Shown here piece by piece: positions 1 to 7,317 of a DNA stretch of 19,603 nucleotides. Location: contig JAEXBN010000024.1 of the NCBI GenBank assembly GCA_023394045.1, positions 1-19,603 on the forward strand, in the 5' to 3' direction. The translations under genes and the position numbers were made by a program. The notes beneath the pieces were generated by a model, which saw nothing but the letters and a program-made list of their open reading frames with translations, was not told the origin of the DNA and did not search any database. The DNA comes from Bacillota bacterium (lineage in GTDB: Bacteria; Bacillota; Clostridia; Tissierellales; Peptoniphilaceae). The number at the start of each line of letters is the position of its first letter. Positions within the stretch are counted from its first letter, which is position 1.

Positions 1-2
1 GT

Positions 3-689
3 TTCAGTGCGTTTGTTTTTCTTGCGCGCCCCTGGTTTTATCTTCCGGGCAGCCTTGCAGGGGCGGTGATGATGAATCGTGCTTGGATTCATCGTGGAAA
101 GAGGCAATGGATGCTGATGGAGAGCAACTTTTTTCGCCGGTTTCTGGAGTCGTTCAGCGCTCAGGTGGAATCGGGCGCGACCATGCAGCAGGCAATCAAA
201 ACAGCGGCCGGAGAGTCCGAGACTGTTGCGTTGAAGACGGATCAGAGGTTCTCCAAGGAGCTGCATCTTCCGGATGCATTACGACGATTGATTTTGGATG
301 AGAAAAACGGATTGAGTTTTCGCGATGGTTTGATGCTCATGATTCAGCATCGGAGCCTGGAGATGGAACGATCCTATTTTGAGAGTCTAGTCATCGGATC
401 GGAACAAGGGGCAGATCTTGGAAACCTGTCTCACGCCTACCTTCGCTTGTTGACGGAGGAGGAGAGCGTGCGGATGGAACGGGAGGCCAAACTGGATGCA
501 ACCAAAAGAGAACAGTATTTTCTTCTGGTGATGCCCATTTTGTTGCTAGCGAGCATGCATCTCACAGGAATGGTCTCAGCGGATTATCATCTTTTGGATT
601 ATGCCGTGCGTCTTGTGAGCGGTCTGTTGTTTGGTTTGGCATGGCTATGGAGCCAGACCATTTTAGAGGAGACTCACCTGAGCGCATAG
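3..689 (+). CDS. tadB: TadB-like type II/IVb secretion platform protein, 5' end outside the window
   Basis: This is an inner-membrane platform protein of a Tad pilus, which with TadC and the ATPase TadA drives pilin polymerisation. The reading frame is open from base 3 to the stop at 687-689. A GTG at 66 and ATGs at 69 and 72 could serve as starts behind a weak AGGGG. However, the codons before them encode hydrophobic sequence (SAFVFLARPWFYLPGSLAGAV), and TadB proteins normally have N-terminal membrane helices, so I infer that the true start lies upstream. Counting from the ATG at 69, the T2SSF-like soluble part includes SFSAQVESGATMQQAI and an SEQGADLGNLSHAYLRLL segment. Two hydrophobic helices follow near the C-terminus (around LLVMPILLLASMHLTGMV and LVSGLLFGLAWLW). 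The TadC-like gene starts six bases after the stop. TadB is assigned by order and topology; the two T2SSF paralogues could carry swapped names. Confidence 0.75.
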   Translation, partial: FSAFVFLARPWFYLPGSLAGAVMMNRAWIHRGKRQWMLMESNFFRRFLESFSAQVESGATMQQAIKTAAGESETVALKTDQRFSKELHLPDALRRLILDEKNGLSFRDGLMLMIQHRSLEMERSYFESLVIGSEQGADLGNLSHAYLRLLTEEESVRMEREAKLDATKREQYFLLVMPILLLASMHLTGMVSADYHLLDYAVRLVSGLLFGLAWLWSQTILEETHLSA

Positions 690-694
690 GGGGA

Positions 695-1579
695 ATGATG
701 AATGGAATCTTTTCTTATCTGAGCTGGGCGCTTTTGAGTGGATTCCTATTTTATGCCACTCGATGGGCGTCTCGGAATGAACGTTATCAACAATTGGATC
801 AGATGGGAACCGCAATGAATCGGTGGCGTTCTTCTTTTGCGGAATGGGGAGGATTTTTGTATCTTCACTTTCTTCCCTTTTTGCGCGGAGACGCATATCA
901 TCGTCGATTTTTAGCAGCACAGAAGTTGCAAGATGCCTATATTGCTTCCCCTTGGCTCATTCGGAAAGAATGGGAGACGATGATCGATATCGGCATGATC
1001 CTTTGGATGCTCCCCATTGCTTTTATGATTCGTCCCGGTCTATCCATTTTGGTGGTCTCATTGGCAGCGCTGCGGTGGGTATCGCTTTCTTATGAATTGA
1101 ACCGCATGGCGGCTCGCCAAGAACAGGAGATTCTTGAAGATCTTCCGGCGATGCTGACCCGATTCATTCTTGCATTACACGCAGGAACCTTGCCGGTTCA
1201 AGTATGGCATGAGGTTGCTCAAACGGGAGATCGTCCTTTGTATCAGGAGATGAAACGCATTGAGAAGCAATGGGAAGTTGGCGAATCACTGCTGCAGGCG
1301 GCGAGTCATTTTGGAACCCGGTTTGGGATCGACAGCCTTCGTGATTGTTCGCGTCTTTTTGCCGAGAGTTTGAATGTTGGTGGAATGGAGCTGGCGGATG
1401 GTATGGAACGGATACGGAGAGGGTTGCTTCAAAAACGACGGAATGCTTATACGGTCGAAGCCGAGCGCGCACAACAGAAATTGCTCTTGCCCGGACTTTT
1501 ATCCTTCATCGGAATTTTGCTGTTGGTGATTGTTCCCCTGTTCGGACACGGGATTCAGATTGGATCCGTATTGAGATGA
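695..1579 (+). CDS. tadC: TadC-like type II/IVb secretion platform protein
   Basis: This is the second T2SSF-family inner-membrane protein of the Tad pilus platform, about 294 residues, expected to pair with the TadB-like protein upstream. I start it at ATG 695 (or the adjacent ATG 698, which is better spaced from AGGGGG at 688-693). The in-frame ATG at 641 would overlap tadB by 49 bases and add a polar leader. There is an N-terminal membrane helix (residues about 2-20), a helix pair around 95-130, and a T2SSF domain at about 140-260. That domain has the usual pattern: EDLPAMLTRFILALHAGTLP, then SLLQAASHFGTRFG, then AESLNVGGMELADGMERI. A last helix follows at about 264-290. Length and layout fit the family. 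It is co-transcribed with the genes on both sides. Confidence 0.8.
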   Translation: MMNGIFSYLSWALLSGFLFYATRWASRNERYQQLDQMGTAMNRWRSSFAEWGGFLYLHFLPFLRGDAYHRRFLAAQKLQDAYIASPWLIRKEWETMIDIGMILWMLPIAFMIRPGLSILVVSLAALRWVSLSYELNRMAARQEQEILEDLPAMLTRFILALHAGTLPVQVWHEVAQTGDRPLYQEMKRIEKQWEVGESLLQAASHFGTRFGIDSLRDCSRLFAESLNVGGMELADGMERIRRGLLQKRRNAYTVEAERAQQKLLLPGLLSFIGILLLVIVPLFGHGIQIGSVLR

Positions 1580-1616
1580 TAGAAGGCTGAGTTTGAAAGA
1601 AAAAGGAGACGATAAG

Positions 1617-1814
1617 ATGATTCCAATGAATCTTGGTCATCAGATGCAGCGTTTCGTTCTGGAACTGAAAGAGGAGAGAGGAGAAATCAATATGGTGGCC
1701 ATCGTATTGATTATCCTTGTTGTGATCGCGTTGATCGCTATTTTCAGGGACAATCTCACTTCACTCCTTGAAACGCTATTTCAAAAAATAGAATCCGAGG
1801 CGATGAGCATATGA
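1617..1814 (+). CDS. flp: Flp1-like type IVb pilin
   Basis: This small protein of 65 residues has one membrane helix (VAIVLIILVVIALIAIF) and a short amphipathic tail, the build of the Flp1-like major pilins of Gram-positive Tad systems. The ATG at 1617 is chosen because AAGGAG at 1603-1608 lies 8 bases upstream; an in-frame TTG at 1593 precedes this site and has no such signal. The likely prepilin-peptidase site is after the glycine in EERG, giving mature EINMVAIVL. The glutamate usual at mature position +5 is a valine here. Position between tadC and a tadE-like gene supports a pilin role. It overlaps the next gene by four bases (ATGA). Pilin identity rests on size, topology and context rather than on a strong motif. 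Confidence 0.7.
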   Translation: MIPMNLGHQMQRFVLELKEERGEINMVAIVLIILVVIALIAIFRDNLTSLLETLFQKIESEAMSI

Positions 1815-2260
1815 GAAGAGGGCGTGTTGATGGACGATGGAAAGACGAGTCGGGCATGGTGGCGCTTGTCGAAGGAAGCGTCCTTTTTCCGATCACGTTT
1901 TTTCTTGTTTTTTTGGTGCTGACAACAGCGTTTCTTTTCTATGGATTTCTTGCACAGGAAGGGCGTATCCGGTGGGGGATGATGATTCCATCCAATAATG
2001 GAGCTTCCGTACAGGACTCCATGGATTTTTCAAGGGTTAGAGGCGACTTGTCGACACAGGAGCGGGGAATTTTGATCAAGAAAACACAAGTGGATGTCCA
2101 GCGCTTGGTGCGGCCTGCTGCCGCGATGCGCTTTTTCCATCTGAATGCATTGACTGACCGCGGAACCCAAAGAACCGTGGTGACGTCGTCGGAAGTGGAC
2201 AATCTAAGACACATTCAGGCCATCAACGCATTCGCGCATCAGATTTCTGAACAACGGTAA
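1811..2260 (+). CDS. TadE-like pseudopilin
   Basis: This protein of 149 residues has an N-terminal arginine/lysine-rich leader, then SGMVALVEGSVLFPITFFLV and one long membrane helix to about residue 50, then a soluble polar domain. A glycine followed by a Glu-containing start to the helix (G...VEGSVLFP) is the signature of TadE-like minor pilins, which are membrane-held until they join or prime the pilus. Glu is at +6 relative to the candidate cleavage glycine, not +5. The start is ATG 1811, overlapping the flp stop codon, so translation is probably coupled. The gene after it starts 13 bases downstream. The soluble domain matches nothing I recognise. Confidence 0.65.
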   Translation: MRRGRVDGRWKDESGMVALVEGSVLFPITFFLVFLVLTTAFLFYGFLAQEGRIRWGMMIPSNNGASVQDSMDFSRVRGDLSTQERGILIKKTQVDVQRLVRPAAAMRFFHLNALTDRGTQRTVVTSSEVDNLRHIQAINAFAHQISEQR

Positions 2261-2273
2261 GGAGGAAAGGAAC

Positions 2274-5200
2274 ATGCTCAAGCGCCAGCGTCTCATGTCG
2301 GGATTGAAGAGAGAGAAGGGCATGATTTCCATTTTCCTTAGCGGAGTCTTGCTTTTGACTTCAATGGCATCGGCGATATTGATGGATTATGGCCGTTCCG
2401 AGGTGGCGCGTGCGGAATTAAAAAGTGGTCTTCGTCAGGCATCTCACACCATATTGGCAGGGTTTGATAAAAAGCCGGCGTATGAATTTGGAGTCTATGC
2501 GTTGGCAGATCCTTCGGAAATGGAAGCGGATGCATTCCGACAATTAAAAGAGAGGTGGTGCGATCATGATGGATTTCGTTTTGTCCGCCCCGTCCCTTTG
2601 AGTCTGCAGGTCGAGTGCCTTCCTAGGGCTCATTTAAGCAATCCGGAGGTATTGCAGACTCAGGTGAATCGGTTTATGTCATGGCAAATCGCGCGGCTTG
2701 CCGGTGAAAAAATCGCCCAGCAGTTGAAGCTTTTACAAGCATTAGGCGCAGCCGCTGAGCCATTGAAAGCAAAAATCAATTTTGAGACCCAGATGAAAGT
2801 CGTGCAGGAGGGCATGAATCAAATAGCTTCCGTCATTAAAACGATTCGGTCTCTGCCTCAGCCTTCGGGGATTGCACTGCCTGAACGTTCTGCGGCATTG
2901 CGCGCAAAGACGGGGACAACGGATTCTGTTTTTTGCGGAAGTCCAGATTTGGACTTCGCGGTAGCGGCTCTTCAAGAGAGAAGTGACCGATTGGATCAGA
3001 GTATGGCAGAAGCCATCGCCGCCGCCACTTCGGAACAGGGAGAGCTTCCTCCATCGACGGAGGAGAGACTAAAGCTCCTGAGTGTTTCTGATCGCCTTCG
3101 CCTTCATCAGGAATTTGATGCGCTAAAGCATCATCATCTTCAAATTAAAAACTGGCTGGCGCAGTTTGGAAAACACAATCAGCAACTTTCAAGGAACATT
3201 GCCGCATCGTTGGAGAAAATCGGCGAACTCAGATCCGCTGGAGAATCCTGGAAAGGAGCCATCGACGCGATGCCGGCAAGTGGACTGGCGTTGAATCTGA
3301 TGGGGGATTATGCCGCAGAAACCTTATTCTCCCAGCCTGTCGGATGGGAGCCGTTCAAAAAAGAGCTGGATGCGCTGTTTCAACAGTTGGAAGGAACAAC
3401 GAAGGCGTGGGATGAAATGAAGATGGACGGCGATTCGCTCGCGTCCCTATCCTTCGATCAGTGGTTAACGAAAAAACTTTCTCAGGTAGAACGCGCTTCT
3501 GAAAAGGAATATCTGATTCCTTCCAGTCGGTTGACTCATGGCAAGCCTGAGGGGTGGAATGGACATCGGCTGAGCGATGAGAGCGTTCGAGTTGAGATGG
3601 ATCTACAGCGACAGGCCGAGCAGGATCGATCAGGACTGTTTGAAACGCTGCGTGCATGGAATACCAGAAGAAAGGCGGTGGCGAATGCGCGAAGAGCCGC
3701 ACGGTTTGGCTTGCCTCAGCTTAAGGGAGGGATTGGAGATTGGATTGCTCCGGATGCGATGCGGAGGTATGAAGAGGATGCGTCTCAAATGCCCGGACAT
3801 TCCAATGTTCATGCCGAGGCAGGGGAAGATCAGGCGATGCTTTCCCAGCTGATGCAGTCTTTTTCCGGCGCGGTTGGAGAGCTGCGCGATGTGTCATGGG
3901 ATCGTGCGCCGGATTCTGTTTCTTTAATGACTTATTGGATGGGGATGTTCAGCCACCGGGTGACCCCGATCATGGATCGACAGCAGGGAACGCCCCGCCG
4001 GAGTTTGACCGGACTGCCTCTTGCAGAACGGCCAATCTACGGCGGAGAGTTGGAATATATTCTTCATGGGCGTCCATTATGGATGGATAATCTCCGAGAA
4101 ACGGAATGGCGTATTGCAGGATTGCGTTTGATGGCGAATGCAGTTTTCGCTTTTACCTCATCCACGTTGCATGCGGAGACGGCAAAAGTAGCGCTTGCTT
4201 TTTCGGGATGGACGGGCTTTGCGGTGCCTTTTATTCAGTCTGCGCTTCTGGCGCTGCTTGCGATTGGTGAGACGACATTGGACATGGATGCCCTCACGGC
4301 GGGGGAGCGTGTTCCAGCGATGAAAACAGAGGAAACCTGGCGCTTTTCATTAGAAGGAATCCGGAATCTTGGGCAACGAGCGGGTCATGATCTCTTTGCG
4401 GTGGCAGAGGATGAGGTATCATCCGGAGTTGAGGCGGCAGGAGAACAAATTCAAGGAGCAGTTCAAAATATGGGGAATGCGGCGACGGAATGGATTCGTG
4501 ATACCGTCACGCATCCGGTGATGCGGATTGCTGAGCAGATCCTGTTGCATCCGGGATTGATGGATCAGAAAGAGATATCCCATCAGTTGAAATCTGCGCT
4601 GTCCGTTTTAGCCAATACAGGTGTTTCTGGTCAATTGGATGAAGCCAGCAGAGGAATCTTTTCTAAATTAGCCGCAAAATCGGAGGAGTTAGCCATTTTA
4701 CTTGGGCATAGCCGAGAAGAAAAAGAGGCATCCGGACAGGAAACGAATCAGGTGATCGCTGATTTGGAGGCCAAAGTAAACGCGGTGATCCGACAAGTGG
4801 TAGGAAACATTGAAACGGTTTCGTCTTCTGCCACACAAAATTTGCTGGACAACCTTCATGGATTGAGCGCATCGGAAGAGAGAAAATCGGATCAGAAGTT
4901 GAATGAATGGCTTGATCAATTTCAAAATGATCTGAGTCAGGGAAGTTCATCCGGTCAGGTGATTACGGGTTCAGGCTTTGAGCTGAACTACCAGGATTAC
5001 ATCCTTTTACTGTTGACGCTTTATGGCACAGGCTCCGATGGAAGATCTGCGATGCTTTCCCATACCGCTCAGTTAATTCAGGCAGAAACAGGGAGTGTGG
5101 ATCTGACTTTGGCGCCGACGGAATTGACCTGGGATTTGGAAGCAAGTATCGCCATGCCTTTTTTGCCATTCAAACAACGATACTTCTCTTCCGGATCGGA

Positions 5201-5288
5201 ATCCCATCTTCGATTGTTAAAGGAGCATTGGGAAGAAGGATATGGAAATCGTAAAAATACACGTTCAGAGGGAAAAGGTGGATCATGA
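2274..5288 (+). CDS. Giant Tad-locus membrane protein, DUF5702-like
   Basis: This 1004-residue protein starts at ATG 2274 behind AAGGAGG. The N-terminus (EKGMISIFLSGVLLLTSMAS) is a prepilin-like leader plus membrane helix, followed by ARAELKSGLRQASHTIL and YEFGVYALADP. Long helical segments follow. Near residues 585-690 the pattern YGGELEYILHGRP, NLRETEWRIAGLRLMANAV, a hydrophobic stretch and AIGETTLDMDALTAGERVP appears. Near the C-terminus there is ELNYQDYILLLLTLYG. This order is what I know from DUF5702 proteins of clostridial tad clusters. Their function is not established; a large surface or pilus-base component is a reasonable inference. It may be the functional counterpart of TadG. The end overlaps the next gene. 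Confidence 0.7.
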   Translation: MLKRQRLMSGLKREKGMISIFLSGVLLLTSMASAILMDYGRSEVARAELKSGLRQASHTILAGFDKKPAYEFGVYALADPSEMEADAFRQLKERWCDHDGFRFVRPVPLSLQVECLPRAHLSNPEVLQTQVNRFMSWQIARLAGEKIAQQLKLLQALGAAAEPLKAKINFETQMKVVQEGMNQIASVIKTIRSLPQPSGIALPERSAALRAKTGTTDSVFCGSPDLDFAVAALQERSDRLDQSMAEAIAAATSEQGELPPSTEERLKLLSVSDRLRLHQEFDALKHHHLQIKNWLAQFGKHNQQLSRNIAASLEKIGELRSAGESWKGAIDAMPASGLALNLMGDYAAETLFSQPVGWEPFKKELDALFQQLEGTTKAWDEMKMDGDSLASLSFDQWLTKKLSQVERASEKEYLIPSSRLTHGKPEGWNGHRLSDESVRVEMDLQRQAEQDRSGLFETLRAWNTRRKAVANARRAARFGLPQLKGGIGDWIAPDAMRRYEEDASQMPGHSNVHAEAGEDQAMLSQLMQSFSGAVGELRDVSWDRAPDSVSLMTYWMGMFSHRVTPIMDRQQGTPRRSLTGLPLAERPIYGGELEYILHGRPLWMDNLRETEWRIAGLRLMANAVFAFTSSTLHAETAKVALAFSGWTGFAVPFIQSALLALLAIGETTLDMDALTAGERVPAMKTEETWRFSLEGIRNLGQRAGHDLFAVAEDEVSSGVEAAGEQIQGAVQNMGNAATEWIRDTVTHPVMRIAEQILLHPGLMDQKEISHQLKSALSVLANTGVSGQLDEASRGIFSKLAAKSEELAILLGHSREEKEASGQETNQVIADLEAKVNAVIRQVVGNIETVSSSATQNLLDNLHGLSASEERKSDQKLNEWLDQFQNDLSQGSSSGQVITGSGFELNYQDYILLLLTLYGTGSDGRSAMLSHTAQLIQAETGSVDLTLAPTELTWDLEASIAMPFLPFKQRYFSSGSESHLRLLKEHWEEGYGNRKNTRSEGKGGS

Positions 5289-6330
5289 TGGCCGCGGGAC
5301 GAGGGGATCGTTGACGATTGAAGCGGCTCTGGCGCTCAGCTTTTTTCTCATGACGATGCTTTCCTGGATCCTGGTGATGGAATCGATCCGGGTGGAGTCG
5401 GTCTGTTCACATGCATTGGATCAGACGGCGTTGGCGCTATCGAGCCATCTGACGATGGCATACAACATGGAAGCGAGTGAGGCTTTGGTCGATGGGTTTC
5501 ATCGAAAGGCGGGGAAGCCTGTATCACTGGGGGATGAGGAACGCAAGATGATACGAGACTCCCTGAGTGGTGTGGATGCGTCTCTTTTATTTGAATCGCT
5601 GATCGGTCGTGGGAAGGGAAAACCGCAGTCTGTGCACCGTGTGCGATTATCGACGGATATTGATGAAGAAAAAGACCGGATTCGGATGGGCCTTGATTAT
5701 CAGATGGATCTTCCGGGATTTCTACGGCCATTTGGACCGCTTTCCATGCATCAGGTATCCTATGCCGGGTTGTGGAGATTAACGGATAACCATAGGGCGG
5801 TCGATGGTGAAGAGGATTCGGACGAAAAAAAGGAGCCAGAGGCTTCGATTTGGGATGCCACGCCTTTTGTTCGGGGCCGCGTTTTTGCCCAGCGTCTTCG
5901 TGAACGCTCAGAAGGAATGATCCTTGCTCGTGGGCAAGTGATGGATCAGGTGACTCCTGATGGAACATTGGTGACGTTTCATTCGATGAACCTCTTTTCA
6001 TCAAGCTATTCTCATGGAAAGGGAATTCGAGCGGAGGCGTATCAGTTGAATGATGAAGCGATTTTCAAGAATTTGAAGACGAAGGCACGCCAGCTCAAAA
6101 AAACGAGCCAAAGGAGAAAGACGGTAACGCTTGATGATGGGCGTGAGATCGAGATTCATCCGGGATCCTTCCGTTTGGTGGTGGTTGTTCCGGAAGAAGC
6201 CGCGTATTTCCGCAGCGCATTAAATGGTTTGGGCGCCGCTGTCTTGCAGCGTGAGGGCGTCATGGTACAGTTTCAATTTGAGGAAAAAGCCTGGCGCGTA
6301 GAAACCCAGAAAAAGGAGCCTTCAACATGA
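5242..6330 (+). CDS. TadE/TadG-like minor pilin with a classical class III leader
   Basis: This protein of up to 362 residues contains GTRGSLTIEAALALSFFLM: a cleavage glycine, then a helix with Glu at mature +5, as in prepilins and TadE proteins. One membrane helix (about residues 27-47) is followed by a large soluble region. The C-terminal part (about 235-355) carries basic and beta-rich segments such as SQRRKTVTLDDGREIEIHPG. The start is uncertain. ATG 5242 overlaps the previous gene by 47 bases with only a weak GGAAG upstream. GTG 5278, behind GAGGG, gives a shorter ten-residue leader and an 11-base overlap and is equally plausible. A four-base ATGA overlap couples it to the next gene. It is expected to be a low-copy pilus or assembly component processed by the prepilin peptidase. 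Confidence 0.65.
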   Translation: MEIVKIHVQREKVDHDGRGTRGSLTIEAALALSFFLMTMLSWILVMESIRVESVCSHALDQTALALSSHLTMAYNMEASEALVDGFHRKAGKPVSLGDEERKMIRDSLSGVDASLLFESLIGRGKGKPQSVHRVRLSTDIDEEKDRIRMGLDYQMDLPGFLRPFGPLSMHQVSYAGLWRLTDNHRAVDGEEDSDEKKEPEASIWDATPFVRGRVFAQRLRERSEGMILARGQVMDQVTPDGTLVTFHSMNLFSSSYSHGKGIRAEAYQLNDEAIFKNLKTKARQLKKTSQRRKTVTLDDGREIEIHPGSFRLVVVVPEEAAYFRSALNGLGAAVLQREGVMVQFQFEEKAWRVETQKKEPST

Positions 6331-7262
6331 AATCTTCCGGTGTTTTCCATGTGATGAACGGGTTTGAAAAACGGATGAAGTGGATTTTTCCCTTTTGTGT
6401 TCTCTTTCTGTTGATGGGGATCCAGTATTTGCAATATCAACATGGAGTTCAAAAACAGAAAAGCCGGATGACTCTTGTTCAGACCGCTTCATCCTTGATG
6501 GATGGAGGCTTTTCAAAGGAAGCGGAGCAACTTCTTGAGCGCTTGCCCAAGCCGTTAACACAGGAAGAAGCAGAGACCTTGTTTGCCTCTGCCATGCGTT
6601 CCCATCATTTTCAAACGGCGGAACAGGCTTGGCAGTTGAATCCAAAACATCCGATCGAAGCGTTGGAGCGTTTGATTCATGAGCTTGCCTCACGGAAGGA
6701 GAGTGCTGCGGCGTGGGCTCTATTGTGCGAGCACAAGGACGCATTTTCTGAAGCGAAGCAAAAAGAGCTGGCTGCGTTGCTCTTCGAGGATATCCGAGAA
6801 TGGAAGAGCGCGGAGGCTTTTGTCGATGGATGGACAGCGGAGGGAATTGCGATTTTATCCGGGGCGCAAGGGATGTTTTTAGTCGATGCTTCAGGGAATG
6901 CGCTTGATCATGAATTCTATGATGAAGTGGTGATGAGCGATCATGGTTTTATTGCCCGGCGCGGGGAGCACGAAGTTCGTTTAGATCCAACCGGGCACTT
7001 TCAGCAAGCCGTCGCATCGGGAACGATGCAATGGGAGAAGGCAAAGAAAAAGGACTCCCAGCGGTCTTTTGAAGTGGCACCATATCTGGAGGAGGGGAAA
7101 ATGGGATATGCATGGCATGATATGATCGTGATGAAAGCTGATTTTGACCGGGCTTCTCCGATCAGCCCATCAGGGGTCGGATATTTTTATCTGGAGGGGA
7201 CATGGACGCGCTTTCGATTGAATGCGTTGCGGGATGGTCATGCATTCAATACAATGAAATGA
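6327..7262 (+). CDS. Unrecognised membrane-anchored protein of the tad operon, possible WG-type repeats
   Basis: I do not recognise this 311-residue protein as a named family. It has a basic N-terminus, one membrane helix (WIFPFCVLFLLMGIQYL, about residues 23-39), then about 130 residues of helical, TPR-like sequence (GGFSKEAEQLLERLPKPLT, HHFQTAEQAWQLNPKHPIEA). The C-terminal third is beta-rich: GMFLVDASGNALDHEFYDEV, then GFIARRGEHEVRLDPTGHFQ. This resembles the spacing of WG repeats (aromatic/Asp-x-x-Gly turns around YD), though the tryptophan-glycine itself is missing. It overlaps the preceding TadE/G-like gene by four bases, so it belongs to the tad operon and probably acts at the pilus base or cell surface. 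The topology suggests most of the protein lies outside the membrane on one side; which side is not clear from sequence. Confidence 0.6.
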   Translation: MKSSGVFHVMNGFEKRMKWIFPFCVLFLLMGIQYLQYQHGVQKQKSRMTLVQTASSLMDGGFSKEAEQLLERLPKPLTQEEAETLFASAMRSHHFQTAEQAWQLNPKHPIEALERLIHELASRKESAAAWALLCEHKDAFSEAKQKELAALLFEDIREWKSAEAFVDGWTAEGIAILSGAQGMFLVDASGNALDHEFYDEVVMSDHGFIARRGEHEVRLDPTGHFQQAVASGTMQWEKAKKKDSQRSFEVAPYLEEGKMGYAWHDMIVMKADFDRASPISPSGVGYFYLEGTWTRFRLNALRDGHAFNTMK

Positions 7263-7317
7263 AGATGTGGCTCATAAGAGACGGCTAATAGATGGCTTAT
7301 AAATGGAAGGTGCGCGA

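Noticed and set aside
5348..6004. Minus-strand frame of 218 codons
   Set aside because: It lies wholly inside the TadE/G-like gene, is rich in Pro, His and Ser, shows no domain and has no supported start; it mirrors the codon use of the real gene.
7298..7303. TATAAA as a -10 box for nadD
   Set aside because: No -35-like sequence occurs at 15-19 bases upstream and there is no extended -10, so it was not annotated as a promoter.
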